64,000 bases of DNA from Nocardioides agri (GTDB lineage: Bacteria; Actinomycetota; Actinomycetes; Propionibacteriales; Nocardioidaceae), in NCBI RefSeq assembly GCF_013778305.1, contig NZ_JACEIC010000002.1, forward strand, positions 933,708 through 997,707, given 5' to 3'. The number at the start of each line of letters is the position of its first letter. Positions within the stretch are counted from its first letter, which is position 1. The notes beneath the pieces are model-generated. The model was not told the origin of the DNA, ran no database searches, and worked only from the letters and a program-made list of their open reading frames with translations. Below, in pieces: positions 9,469-17,611 of the stretch. The position numbers and the translations under genes were made by a program.

Positions 9469-10404
9469 TCAGTTGGGTACGACGACGGTGCCGGCCGTGG
9501 CCCGGACGGCGTCGGAGATGTGGGCGAGGTCGGTGATGACGGACCGGTGGCCGCCCTGCTCGACGAACCGGCAGGCCGCGTCGACCTTGGGCCCCATCGA
9601 GCCGCTGGCGAAGTGCCCCTCCGCGGCGAGGTCGCGCATCTCGGCGGCCGTGACGACGCCGACGTCGCGCGCCTCCGGCGTACCCCACGAGAGCACGGCG
9701 TGCGGCACGTCGGTCGCGATGACGAGCACGTCGGCCGCGACGGTGCGAGCGAGCAGCGCGGCGCCGAGGTCCTTGTCGATGACGGCCTCGACCCCGTGCA
9801 GCGAGCCGTCGGTCCCCCGCACGGTCGGGATGCCGCCGCCGCCGTTGGCGACGACGACGAAGCCGGCGTCGACGAGCGCCCGGACGGCCGGGGCGTCGAG
9901 GATCTCGAGCGGCTCGGGCGAGGCGACCACGCGGCGCCAGCCCTTCTCGCCGCGGTCCTGCCAGGTCTCGCCGTGCTCGACGAGCACGGCGGCCTCGTCG
10001 GCGGGGAGGTAGCGGCCGATCGGCTTCGTCGGGTCGGTGAACCCGGCGTCGTCGGCGTCGACGAGCGTGCGGGTCACGAGCGCCGCCGTACGCCGGTCGA
10101 CCCCGCGACCGGCGAGCTCGGCGTCCAAGGCGTTCATCAGGACGTTGCCGAGAGTCGCCTGGGTCTGCGCACCGCACCAGTCGAGCGGGACCGGAGGCAC
10201 CACCGCTGCGGCGAGCTCGTTCTTGACCAGCAGGTTGCCGACCTGGGGTCCGTTGCCGTGGGTGATCACGACCTCGACGTCCTGCTCCAGCAGGTCGGCG
10301 ACCGCAGCCATCGCGACCCCGGCCGCGGCGATCTGGTCCTCCGGGCGGGCCCGCCCGTCGGCGTTCGTCATGGCGTTGCCACCGAGCGCGAGCAGGACCC
10401 TCAT
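9469..10404 (-). CDS. arcC: carbamate kinase
   Basis: 311 aa, complete carbamate kinase of the amino-acid kinase fold. N-terminal [24 protein letters not shown], the [12 protein letters not shown] phosphate-binding loop and [14 protein letters not shown] are all present. It converts carbamoyl phosphate and ADP to ATP, CO2 and ammonia in the catabolic direction. No arginine deiminase or ornithine carbamoyltransferase gene is in the window, so the arginine pathway does not explain it. It is paired with barbiturase, and the AllFGH-like genes at 46.5-49.9 kb offer a source of carbamoyl phosphate, the role AllK plays in E. coli allantoin breakdown. A TGGCA-N5-TGCCA element lies just upstream. Confidence 0.93.
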   Translation of the reverse strand: MRVLLALGGNAMTNADGRARPEDQIAAAGVAMAAVADLLEQDVEVVITHGNGPQVGNLLVKNELAAAVVPPVPLDWCGAQTQATLGNVLMNALDAELAGRGVDRRTAALVTRTLVDADDAGFTDPTKPIGRYLPADEAAVLVEHGETWQDRGEKGWRRVVASPEPLEILDAPAVRALVDAGFVVVANGGGGIPTVRGTDGSLHGVEAVIDKDLGAALLARTVAADVLVIATDVPHAVLSWGTPEARDVGVVTAAEMRDLAAEGHFASGSMGPKVDAACRFVEQGGHRSVITDLAHISDAVRATAGTVVVPN

Positions 10405-10410
10405 GCCACG

Positions 10411-10455
10411 AACCTAGTGACCAGGCACCGGCGCGGCCCATGGCAGGAGTTGCCA
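10411..10455 (-). promoter_or_regulatory. promoter region and putative operator of carbamate kinase-barbiturase operon
   Basis: TGGCAGGAGTTGCCA at 10441-10455 is a palindrome of TGGCA / TGCCA around five bases. Its GGCA begins 38 bp from the carbamate kinase start codon. Between the two, the minus strand reads TCACTAGGTT (10420..10411), a plausible -10 region ending 6 nt before the ATG, so transcription may be leaderless. Close relatives of the element lie upstream of hyuA at the same distance and upstream of the permease operon. PucR is the most economical candidate regulator. Confidence 0.5.
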
Positions 10456-10494
10456 AGCAATGGTCCCGAGGTTCCCGAACATGCACAACGCCGC

Positions 10495-11226
10495 TCAGCG
10501 ACCGCCGGCCACCCGCAGGGTGGTGCCGGTGACGTAGGACGCCTCGTCGCTCATCAGCCAGGCGACCGCGTCGGCGACCTCGTGCGGCTCGCCCGCGCGG
10601 CCCAGCGGCACCAGCGGGCCGACCCGGTCCACGCGCCCGGGCTCACCCGCGTCGGCGTGGATGGTCGTCCGGATGATGCCCGGCGCCACCCCCACGACGC
10701 GGATGCCCTCGGCGGCGACCTCCTGGGCGAGCCCGACGGTCAGGGCGTCGACGCCGGCCTTGGCCGCGGCGTACTGGACGTACTCCCCCGGCGCCCCGAG
10801 CGTGGCCGCGCCGGAGCTGATGTTGACGAGCACGCCGCCGCGGCCGCCGTACGACGTGCCGAGGGCGCGCACCGCCCCGCGGGCGACCAGCAGCGCTGAG
10901 GTGAGGTTGAGGTCGACGGTCGCGGCGACGACGTCGGGAGGCGTCTCCGCGAGCGGCCCGATGTGCAGCGTGGCGCCGGCGTTGTTGACGACTCCAGTCA
11001 GCGGGCCCGCGGCGGCGAAGAGCCGGGCGACGCCGTCGGGGTCGGTGAGGTCGGCGCGGACGACGGCGCAGCGGACGCCGGCGTCCTCGACGGCGAGCCG
11101 CGTCTCCTCGGCGGCGGCGTCGTCGCGGGTGTAGCCGAGCACGAGGTCGTGGCCGGCCCGGGCCAGGCGCAGCGCGATCGCGGCGCCGATGCCGCGGGTG
11201 CCTCCGGTGACGAGCGTGGTGCTCAT
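10495..11226 (-). CDS. SDR family oxidoreductase (FabG-like)
   Basis: 243 aa, classical short-chain dehydrogenase. The cofactor loop [12 protein letters not shown] lies at residues 8-19, NNAGA near 85, the catalytic serine in [10 protein letters not shown] near 137, and [10 protein letters not shown] gives the YxxxK pair near 150. VAPGIIRT and the C-terminal [13 protein letters not shown] are typical of FabG-like enzymes. It is translationally coupled to the cupin gene (ATGA overlap at 11223-11226), forming the third gene of a minus-strand run after the deaminase and cupin. The substrate is unknown. A 90-bp gap carrying an operator separates it from carbamate kinase. Confidence 0.88.
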   Translation of the reverse strand: MSTTLVTGGTRGIGAAIALRLARAGHDLVLGYTRDDAAAEETRLAVEDAGVRCAVVRADLTDPDGVARLFAAAGPLTGVVNNAGATLHIGPLAETPPDVVAATVDLNLTSALLVARGAVRALGTSYGGRGGVLVNISSGAATLGAPGEYVQYAAAKAGVDALTVGLAQEVAAEGIRVVGVAPGIIRTTIHADAGEPGRVDRVGPLVPLGRAGEPHEVADAVAWLMSDEASYVTGTTLRVAGGR

Positions 11227-11633
11227 GGCGCCAGCTCGAAGTCGGCGAAGTCGAAGCCCGGCGAGACCAGGCAGCTGACCAGCGCGTCGCGCGAGTCCGG
11301 GAGGGTGCGTTGCCAGGTGCCGGCCGGCACGAGCACCTGCGGCGTCACCGCGTCGACGACCTCCTCGGTCGCCCGACCGGGGGTCTCGCCGCTGCCGCCG
11401 AGCTCGAGGGTGACCGCACCGGCGTGCGCGAGCCAGAGCTCGTCGGAGGCGACCCGGTGCCAGGCGGAGCACTCGCCCGCCGGCAGCAGGAAGTAGATGA
11501 GGGTCGCGGTCGGGCGGACCCGGCCGTCGTCGAGCGTGACGCTCACCGGGGACACCCACGTCTGGCGGTACCAGCCGCCCTCGGGGTGCGGCTCGAGGTC
11601 CAGCGCCTCCGCGAGCGGCGGCCGGCCGGTCAT
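11223..11633 (-). CDS. cupin superfamily protein (DUF985/cupin_5)
   Basis: 136 aa. The sequence LEPHPEGGWYRQTW, YFLLPAGECSAWHRVASDELWLAHAG and VLVPAGTWQ is the usual cupin_5 layout, with possible metal ligands among the histidines and glutamate of the second block. Members are small beta-barrels of uncertain chemistry, sometimes suggested to bind sugars or nucleotides. It overlaps the deaminase stop upstream (11630-11633) and the SDR start downstream, both by 4 bp, so all three are translated from one mRNA. No specific reaction can be given. Confidence 0.85.
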   Translation of the reverse strand: MTGRPPLAEALDLEPHPEGGWYRQTWVSPVSVTLDDGRVRPTATLIYFLLPAGECSAWHRVASDELWLAHAGAVTLELGGSGETPGRATEEVVDAVTPQVLVPAGTWQRTLPDSRDALVSCLVSPGFDFADFELAP

Positions 11634-12115
11634 GCGTCCGCCCCGTGGAGCCGCGCGTGCAGCGCGCGCACCTCCGCCTCGAGCTCGGGAGCCGGTCCGT
11701 CGACCGGGATGCCGGGGGCGACGTCGTTGACCGCGAGGGGGCGCACCGGGCCGGGCGCGACGCCCCACTCACGCAGCCAGCCGACCAGCTGCGCGGTGGA
11801 CACGGCGTACACGATCCGGCCCAGGCCGACCCACGCGTGCGCCGCGCTGCACATCGCGCAGTGCTCGCCCGAGGTGTAGACCGTGCAGGCGGCGCGCATC
11901 TCGGCCGGCAGGTGCTGGCCGGCCCACCGGGCGATGTCGAACTCGGGGTGCCGGGTCTGGTCGCCGTCCTTGACCCGGTTGCGGTCGGCGTAGAGCACCT
12001 CGCCGGCGCCCGAGACGAGCACGGAGCCGAAGGGCTCGTCGCCGTCGTCGAGGGCCTCGCGGGCCAGATCGACGCAGTGCCGGAGGTGTCGGAGGTCGGT
12101 GGCGGAGAGGCTCAC
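11630..12115 (-). CDS. nucleoside/nucleobase deaminase (cytidine deaminase fold)
   Basis: 161 aa with a zinc deaminase core: RHPEFDIAR (histidine ligand and catalytic glutamate, about residues 55-63) and TSGEHCAMCSAA (two cysteine ligands, about 86-97). The usual HAE and PCxxC motifs are altered to HPE and HCxxC, as in a recognised nucleoside-deaminase subgroup. Candidates are cytosine, guanine or related amino-heterocycle deaminases. Given the barbiturase genes nearby, conversion of cytosine to uracil would fit but is not shown. The start is GTG at 12115. It is first in an overlapping run with the cupin and SDR genes. Confidence 0.82.
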   Translation of the reverse strand: MSLSATDLRHLRHCVDLAREALDDGDEPFGSVLVSGAGEVLYADRNRVKDGDQTRHPEFDIARWAGQHLPAEMRAACTVYTSGEHCAMCSAAHAWVGLGRIVYAVSTAQLVGWLREWGVAPGPVRPLAVNDVAPGIPVDGPAPELEAEVRALHARLHGADA

Positions 12116-12142
12116 GTGGCGAGTCTGGCAGGGCGGGGCGGT

Positions 12143-12877
12143 CTACGGCTCCTGCCCCGTGGACTCGCGGACCCAGCGCAGCAGCGCGACGGCCGCGAGC
12201 TGCGAGGAGACCTCCAGCTTGCGGAGCACGTTGCGGGCCTGGGTCCGCACGGTCGACGCGGCCACCTGGTCGATGCGGGCGATCTCGTCCACGGTGCGGC
12301 CCTGGCTCAGGTGCTCGAGGATCTCGCGCTCCCTCGGAGCGAGGCGGAGCAGCCGCTCGAAGCACTCCTCGAGCGCCTGGGCGCGCGCGGCCGCGGACCC
12401 GCCGGCGTCGCCGTCGTCGACGCCGTCGCCGTCGGGGACCACGCCCTGCGCCGCCAACGAGACGACCTCGACGAACCGCTCCAGGGACTCGTTGCGGCCC
12501 ACCACCCACGCCGTCCCGGCGCGGCGCAGCAGGCGTCGGCGCACCGGGTCGTCCACGTGCCCGGTCAGACCGATCGTCGGGATGCCGGCACCGTTGACGG
12601 CCTCGATGAGGGCGAGGCGCTCCTGCAGGGGCCCCTCCGACTCCACGCCGACGACGACCGCTGCCGGTGGCGCGTCCCGCAGCTGCACCACGATCGAGCG
12701 TGACGGCTCGGCGACGTAGCGCGCGTGGTACTCCGCGGCCTCCAGCACGTGGCACAGCGCCTCGGCGAGCGCGACGTGGCGCTCCAGCACGAGCACCCGT
12801 GGCCGCCGAGCCGAGGCGTGCTGGTGCTGTGTCCCGGCGCGCGACGGCGCGCGCGCCTCGTCTCCGCTGGCCCCCAC
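12143..12877 (-). CDS. LuxR-type transcriptional regulator with degenerate receiver-like domain
   Basis: 244 aa. Residues about 30-150 look like a response-regulator fold (RVLVLERHVALAEAL, then AAVVVGVESEG, IPTIGLTG), but the phospho-acceptor position is not aspartate and the conserved lysine is missing, so phosphorylation is unlikely. The C-terminus is a clear LuxR/FixJ HTH: LAPREREILEHLSQG...STVRTQARNVLRKLEV. The start is set at GTG 12877, which has GGGGG 4 nt upstream. The frame is open to an ATG at 13132, but that stretch reads like non-coding sequence and lies opposite another gene. The target is unknown. Confidence 0.75.
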   Translation of the reverse strand: MGASGDEARAPSRAGTQHQHASARRPRVLVLERHVALAEALCHVLEAAEYHARYVAEPSRSIVVQLRDAPPAAVVVGVESEGPLQERLALIEAVNGAGIPTIGLTGHVDDPVRRRLLRRAGTAWVVGRNESLERFVEVVSLAAQGVVPDGDGVDDGDAGGSAAARAQALEECFERLLRLAPREREILEHLSQGRTVDEIARIDQVAASTVRTQARNVLRKLEVSSQLAAVALLRWVRESTGQEP

Positions 12878-13051
12878 CAGTCCCCCTTCGGCCGGCGCCG
12901 AACCCCCGTACGACGCCGCATCCGGGCAGCTCGTGCCCGGACTGGGAACCAGTACACACGCCAGACCGCCGGAAAGTGGGCTATCCCCCAAAACTGGGTA
13001 AAGCCGTGACCGATCCTCAGGACGGGGGTTGGACCGGTCGATGGAAGGTCT

Positions 13052-13291
13052 ATGACCATCACCGCCCCCTACAGAGGTCTCGGAGGTCCGGCCGAGATGA
13101 CGCAAGCACGGGTTCGCGTCGCCACCGTCCACGACGAGTGCAGCCTCTCCCTGCAGCTCGCCCTCCTGGACGCCATCGACGGGGTCCTGCGCGACTTCGG
13201 CGTCGACCGGGCGTGGATCGACACCGCCACGACCAGCGGCATGGTGGTGCTCGCCGAGGGGCTGCCGCGGGACCCGGCGCCCGACTGCTGA
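13052..13291 (+). CDS. small hypothetical protein
   Basis: 79 aa with no recognised family. Codon third positions are strongly G/C, and GGAAGG lies 6 nt before the ATG, which supports real translation. The core TQARVRVATVHDECSLSLQLALLDAIDGVLRD is amphipathic and could form two helices with a strand. An internal ATG (codon 16) is an alternative start. It is transcribed away from the LuxR-type regulator, whose start lies about 175 bp away. Confidence 0.5.
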   Translation: MTITAPYRGLGGPAEMTQARVRVATVHDECSLSLQLALLDAIDGVLRDFGVDRAWIDTATTSGMVVLAEGLPRDPAPDC

Positions 13292-13349
13292 GCGCCGCTA
13301 CGCTCCGAGTACCGAGACCGAGCTCGGCACGGCGACCCAGGGAGGCCCG

Positions 13350-14027
13350 ATGCAGACCGAGATCATGTACGGCCCGGCGTACTCGGCGGCGAAGGTCGTG
13401 CTCAGCGCCGGCGAGACCGTGCGCGCCGAGGCCGGCGCCATGCTCGCGATGTCACCCGGCATCGCGATGGAGACCTCGACCCAGGGTGGTCTGCTCAAGG
13501 GGCTGCGACGATCGGTCCTCGGCGGCGAGTCGTTCTTCATGAACACCTTCACCGCGCAGGCCGACGGCGCGGAGCTGTGGCTCGCGCCCGCGCTCGCCGG
13601 CGACGTGGTCGCCTGGCCGATCACCGGCACCCTCTTCGTGCAGTCCGGCTCGTTCCTCGCCTCGTCACAGGGCCTGGAGGTCGACTCGACGTGGGGCGGG
13701 TCCAAGACGTTCTTCTCGCGCGAGGGGCTCTTCATGCTCCGGATCAGCGGGCAGGGCGACGTCGTGCTCTCCAGCTACGGCGCGATCCACGCGATCGACC
13801 TCCAGCCGGGCCAGTCCTACACCGTCGACACCGGCCACATGGTCGCCTGGACCGAGGGCGTCAACTACGCGGTCCGCAAGGTCGGCAACTGGAAGTCGAC
13901 GTTCTTCTCGGGTGAGGGCTTCGTGGTCGACGTGACCGGGCCGGGGCGGATCTACATCCAGACCCGCAGCCAGGACGCGTTCCTGGACTGGCTGATCCCC
14001 AACCTGCCGCAGAGCAACAACACCTAG
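13350..14027 (+). CDS. AIM24/TIGR00266 family protein
   Basis: 225 aa, a complete beta-rich protein of the AIM24 (DUF124) family. Typical blocks are EAGAMLAMSPGIAMET, the glycine-rich GGLLKGLRRSVLGGESFF, FLASSQGLEVDSTWGG and GEGFVVDVTGPGRIYIQTRS. The biochemical function is not established in bacteria. Its TAG stop shares bases with the stop of the convergent NAD(P)-binding gene at 14024-14027, so the two genes end on one CTAG. Confidence 0.9.
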   Translation: MQTEIMYGPAYSAAKVVLSAGETVRAEAGAMLAMSPGIAMETSTQGGLLKGLRRSVLGGESFFMNTFTAQADGAELWLAPALAGDVVAWPITGTLFVQSGSFLASSQGLEVDSTWGGSKTFFSREGLFMLRISGQGDVVLSSYGAIHAIDLQPGQSYTVDTGHMVAWTEGVNYAVRKVGNWKSTFFSGEGFVVDVTGPGRIYIQTRSQDAFLDWLIPNLPQSNNT

Positions 14028-14692
14028 GCCAGCAGCGCGCGCAGGGTGAGCGTCCCGGCCGGGAGCCCGTGCCGGTCGTAGTAGTCGAACATCGCCGTCA
14101 GCCACGGGTGCTCGCGCGGGTCCGGGCCGCGCTCCGCCGCGACGCCGGCCTCCTCGGCGAGCTCGCGCACGGTCGCGCGCCGCGAGGCGAGCTCGTACGT
14201 CGCGCCGTCGTGGCCGTCGGCGAGCAGCACGGTCGCGGCGGCGGCGCCGAGGTCGGCGAGGTCGAGGAAGCCGAAGGGCGCGTCCACGTCGTACGGGACC
14301 CGCACGGTGGCGGAGAGGTCGAGGTTCTGCAGGTAGACGCCGGGCTGGAGGATCGTCCAGGCCAGGCCGGAGCGGCGCACGAGGTCCTCGGAGACGGCCT
14401 TGCCGAGGTGGTGCGGCAGGTCGGGGAGGTAGGGCGAGGCGACCGAGTGGTAGACGACGCGACCGACGCCCGCGGCCGCGAGGGCGGCGAGGGCGTCGGC
14501 GACGTAGGTGGGTTCGTCGGGGTGCAGGTTGGGCGCGATCAGGTACGCCGCGGCGCACCCGGCGAGTGCGGAGGGCAGGTCGGCCTGGTCGGCGCGCCCG
14601 AGCGGGACCGCCTGCGCCGAGCGCTCGGTGAGCGCGGAGCAGACGGCCCGCCCGGTCTTGCCGTGGCCTCCGAGGACGGCGACACGGGTCAC
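14024..14692 (-). CDS. NAD(P)-binding protein, NmrA/atypical SDR family
   Basis: 222 aa. The N-terminus VAVLGGHGKTGRAVCSAL is a GxxGxxG dinucleotide-binding loop, followed by VGRVVYHSVASPYLPDLPHHLGKAVSEDLVRRSG and WTILQPGVYLQNL, the pattern of NmrA-like atypical SDRs. These often bind NAD(P) without the YxxxK catalytic pair and act as redox sensors or oxidoreductases. The start is GTG at 14692. It converges on the AIM24 gene. No partner is visible. Confidence 0.85.
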   Translation of the reverse strand: MTRVAVLGGHGKTGRAVCSALTERSAQAVPLGRADQADLPSALAGCAAAYLIAPNLHPDEPTYVADALAALAAAGVGRVVYHSVASPYLPDLPHHLGKAVSEDLVRRSGLAWTILQPGVYLQNLDLSATVRVPYDVDAPFGFLDLADLGAAAATVLLADGHDGATYELASRRATVRELAEEAGVAAERGPDPREHPWLTAMFDYYDRHGLPAGTLTLRALLA

Positions 14693-14731
14693 CGCACCAA
14701 CCTAGACGCCGGCCGACCGGCCGTCAGGCCG

Positions 14732-15403
14732 TCACCGGGTGGGCTGCTCCTCGTCGAAGCGCGGGTCGGCGAGGAAGTACTGCGCCACCAGCCCGGGCCG
14801 CTTCTTCGGCTCGGGAGCCGGCGTCGGGACCATGCGGTTCTCGGCGGTGTCCCAGAAGCCGTCGACCGCGTGCATCACCCGCCGGGCGACGAGGCCGAGC
14901 AGGCCGGTGTGCGGGGTGTAGGGGTGGGGCCGGCTCGGGGCGGCGAGCTCGGCGGCGTACAGGCGCTGGGTCAGCAGGTCGATCTCGTCGTCGTCGAGGT
15001 TGTCGCTGAGCCGGTCGCCGAGCACCTCCTCGTGCCGGCGGTGGTCGGCCATCGCCGTCTCGACCTCGCCCCACACCTGCGGCCAGGAGTAGGACGTCTC
15101 GTAGACCGAGCCGAACTCGTGGGCCTTGACGTGCGCGAGCACCACCTCGAGATCCTTGCTCGAGCGGAGGTAGTCGTGGACGAGCGCGCCGCCGTCGGGC
15201 ACCTTGCGGCGCGCGGGACGCAGCAGGACCGCATCCACGGCGTGCAGGTGCTTGCTGGCGCTCGACAGGAACCCGTCGATCCGGGCGTGGCCGTCGCGGG
15301 GCCGATCCCGCGAGACCGCCATCTCCCGAGCATCGGCGAGCCGGTCCGAGAGCCGGTCGTGGGTGTGCTGGATCGAGTTGCGAAGGACAGCGGTCGTGCC
15401 CAT
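14732..15403 (-). CDS. hypothetical protein, possibly hemerythrin-like
   Basis: 223 aa, mostly helical. Histidine and acidic residues recur with helical spacing (HARIDGFLSSASKHLHAVD, GALVHDYLRSSKDLEVVLAHVKAHE, ADHRRHEEVLGDRL), reminiscent of a hemerythrin HHE domain, but I cannot match the full ligand set. The start is ATG 15403 with AAGAAGG about 8 nt upstream; an ATG at 15409 sits too close to that site. The reading frame stays open to 15628, but this part crosses a repeat and is probably not coding. Function unknown. Confidence 0.65.
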   Translation of the reverse strand: MGTTAVLRNSIQHTHDRLSDRLADAREMAVSRDRPRDGHARIDGFLSSASKHLHAVDAVLLRPARRKVPDGGALVHDYLRSSKDLEVVLAHVKAHEFGSVYETSYSWPQVWGEVETAMADHRRHEEVLGDRLSDNLDDDEIDLLTQRLYAAELAAPSRPHPYTPHTGLLGLVARRVMHAVDGFWDTAENRMVPTPAPEPKKRPGLVAQYFLADPRFDEEQPTR

Positions 15404-15733
15404 CGGCATCACCTTCTTCAGCGCCGTACCGCCATGGTGCGCCTGCCAGGTGTCGGGGACAAGGGCGCCCGATCGGGAGGCCGCCGACCTGCGGTCGGAC
15501 ACACGAGGCGCGGAACGGGGGACGTCGGGGTCCCGGCGGAGATTCTGATTCACCTGGTGGATCAAGATCTCCGGTCTAGCTGGGTCTGTCCCGTCTGGTC
15601 GGGATTGCGGTGGCGGGAGCGCGGACACCCACCAGTCGCCGGGTTGGTTGGCCGGTCCCAGTCGGACCCACCGGTCGAGCCAGGTGCGGCACGCGGGCGG
15701 CTGGACTGGTCGCCGGAGCGGAACCAGTGCGAC
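15404..15733. other. intergenic region, 330 bp
   Basis: No convincing gene lies between the hemerythrin-like gene and the lipoprotein gene. The stretch holds the dispersed palindrome at 15537-15573 and otherwise nothing I recognise. Confidence 0.6.
15537..15573. repeat. dispersed 37-bp imperfect palindrome, copy 1
   Basis: A near-perfect inverted repeat with its centre near 15555. The outer arm CGGAGAT pairs with ATCTCCG, and the inner arms TGATTCACC and GGTGGATCA pair with one T-G. A two-base asymmetric bulge (TC opposite AG) interrupts the stem. The 35-bp core matches the copy at 63575-63611, read in the opposite orientation, at 33 positions. Confidence 0.7.
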
Positions 15734-16528
15734 CTACGTGGCGGCCGCGACGTCCACGCGCCCCGTCTCGCGGCTCACGTGCGACTCGACGTACCGGGTC
15801 GCTGCCGGAACGTCGCTGGCGTCGACTCGCAGGGTCATCCCATAGATGTCCGCGATCCACACGCTGCGCAATCTGAACCGCTCGCCGGCATCCCGAATCA
15901 GTCTCGTCTTGGCCTCGGTGACCTCGCCGTACTCGTCGACTCCCAGCTCGAAGCTTCCAGATCGCACAGTCACTGGACCCTCTGCTTCGCGATACCGGTC
16001 GGCCGCCGCGAAGACCTCGTCGTAGCCACTTGGGGCGGCGAGTCTGACCTCAACCGACTCAACCAACCTGTCTTCGTCGCCGAACCGGTACTTCGTGAGC
16101 TCGCGGCGGTAGACAGCGAGGGCCGCGTCCTCCTGGGCCTCGACCAGGTCGTCGACCGCCTGTTCCTCCACCTCCTCGACGCGGACACCCTGGCGCGTGG
16201 CAAGGACGGAAAGCCCGTGGAGACCCCGCAGAACGACCTCGACTGTCGAAACCACCTCGTCGTCGACGTCCTCGGAGTATGCCTCCAAGACGTCGAGGAT
16301 CTCAGCTTCGGTCGAGTCGGACTCCATGACGACGCGCACGTCGATAGGAACTTGGATCAGGAACGGCAGGGTGTCCGGGGACTCCATCTGTGATGCACGT
16401 ACGGTGACGACTCCCGGCTCGTTCTCGACTCGTGCCTCGGCTTCCGCGATCGATGTCGTCCCGCAACCGGACAGGACCGCCAGCGCCGCTGTCCCGGCGG
16501 CCACGCGGGTCAGGAGCCGCAGCGACAT
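15734..16528 (-). CDS. putative lipoprotein, unknown function
   Basis: 264 aa. The N-terminus MSLRLLTRVAAGTAALAVLSGCG carries basic residues, a hydrophobic stretch and the lipobox LSGC, so the mature protein should be lipidated at Cys22 and anchored outside the membrane. The mature part is strongly acidic with no recognised domain, mixing valine-rich strands (VTVRASQMES, VDVRVVMES) with a charged helix (VEEVEEQAVDDLVEAQEDAA). No neighbour explains its role. Confidence 0.72.
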   Translation of the reverse strand: MSLRLLTRVAAGTAALAVLSGCGTTSIAEAEARVENEPGVVTVRASQMESPDTLPFLIQVPIDVRVVMESDSTEAEILDVLEAYSEDVDDEVVSTVEVVLRGLHGLSVLATRQGVRVEEVEEQAVDDLVEAQEDAALAVYRRELTKYRFGDEDRLVESVEVRLAAPSGYDEVFAAADRYREAEGPVTVRSGSFELGVDEYGEVTEAKTRLIRDAGERFRLRSVWIADIYGMTLRVDASDVPAATRYVESHVSRETGRVDVAAAT

Positions 16529-16809
16529 AGAGGCATCCTGGCAGCGGTTGGCGGGTCGCGCTGCCGAACGCGTCGCGACCCTTCACGAAGGCAGCGGCTC
16601 GATGAGGTGCATCCCGCGGCACGTGTGGACGCTCCCGAGAGGTCCCAGCCGGGATTCTGTTGGAGTACGCCGCGATGAGCATCAACGCGGTGCCCACCTC
16701 CAGTGCAGCGGCGAGGACCGAGGCGCCAGCGACGTTGCGCGACCCAGTGCCCTCCGTTCAGCTGCCGGCGATGGTGGTCGCACCCGCACCCACCGCTCGC
16801 GGGCCTCTC

Positions 16810-17559
16810 TCAGCCGCCGGCGGCCTGACGTCGCGCCCGGCGACGGAGCCGCCGGGCGCGGACCTCCGGGTCGAAGGTCTCGCCCTGGTGCCTGCCGAAG
16901 GAGAACCGCCCGGTCTTCTCGGTGTGCGGCTTCTCGACCACACCCCGCTCGAGGACGACGATGCTGTCGTAGAAGTGCATCGACTTCGTGGTCCGCGTGA
17001 ACTCGTCGACCGCCAAGCGGTCGTCCCTCGAGTGCCAGGCGTTCAGCTGGTCGGTCAGCCCCTTGGCGTACACCATGAACGTGCCCGGCCGCTGGTAGCC
17101 GCCGCCGAACTTCGGCCAGTAGCTGGTGTGCAGGTCCTCGATGAGGAAGCACCCGTCGGGTGACATCCGCGGGTAGAGCTCCTCGAACGTCGCGATCTGC
17201 TGCTTCATCCTGTGGCCGCCGTCCTCGATGAGCACGTCGACCGGGCCGACCCGGTCGGCGATCGAGCGCAGGAACGTGCGGTCCTGCTGGTCGCCGATGA
17301 AGATCTCGGTGCCGGGTCCCCCGAGCTCGGCGCACCTCGGGTCGATGTCGACGCCGTAGATCCGCGCGTCGGCGCCGAAGTAGTCACGCCACATCTGCAG
17401 CGAGCCGCCGTGGCTGACACCGAACTCGAGGACCGTCACCGGCTTCCCGCGGAACCGCTCGAAGTGCCGGTGGTAGATCTCGAAGTAGTGCACCCACTTG
17501 TGGATCAGCCGGCCCTGGTTGGCGCGGAAGTACTGCTCGAGCGGGTTCGGGTCGGTCAT
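16810..17559 (-). CDS. class I SAM-dependent methyltransferase family protein
   Basis: 249 aa. VTVLEFGVSHGGSLQMWRDYFG (about 41-62) is the SAM-binding motif I, and IYGVDIDPRC (about 68-77) supplies the acidic residue for the SAM ribose. VDVLIEDGGHRMKQQIATFEEL and DGCFLIEDLHTSYWP follow as in the CmcI/cephalosporin hydroxylase-like and macrolide sugar O-methyltransferase group (MycE type). The tail is arginine-rich. The 281 bp between it and the lipoprotein gene show nothing. Substrate unknown; a sugar or cell-surface metabolite is plausible. Confidence 0.78.
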   Translation of the reverse strand: MTDPNPLEQYFRANQGRLIHKWVHYFEIYHRHFERFRGKPVTVLEFGVSHGGSLQMWRDYFGADARIYGVDIDPRCAELGGPGTEIFIGDQQDRTFLRSIADRVGPVDVLIEDGGHRMKQQIATFEELYPRMSPDGCFLIEDLHTSYWPKFGGGYQRPGTFMVYAKGLTDQLNAWHSRDDRLAVDEFTRTTKSMHFYDSIVVLERGVVEKPHTEKTGRFSFGRHQGETFDPEVRARRLRRRARRQAAGG

Positions 17560-17611
17560 GGCCCTCCCTCGGTGCGGGTCGTCAGCCTCCTGCGCAGCGT
17601 AGCGATGCCGC

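Noticed and set aside
9469-10404. Arginine deiminase pathway role for carbamate kinase
   Set aside because: No arcA, arcB or arcD in the window; linkage to barbiturase and AllFGH-like genes explains it better.
12878-13132. Longer N-terminus of the LuxR-type regulator
   Set aside because: Sequence looks non-coding, overlaps the start of the small plus-strand gene, and GTG 12877 has a good ribosome site.
15404-15628. N-terminal extension of the hemerythrin-like protein
   Set aside because: It crosses the palindromic repeat, has atypical composition, and a well-spaced ribosome site marks ATG 15403.
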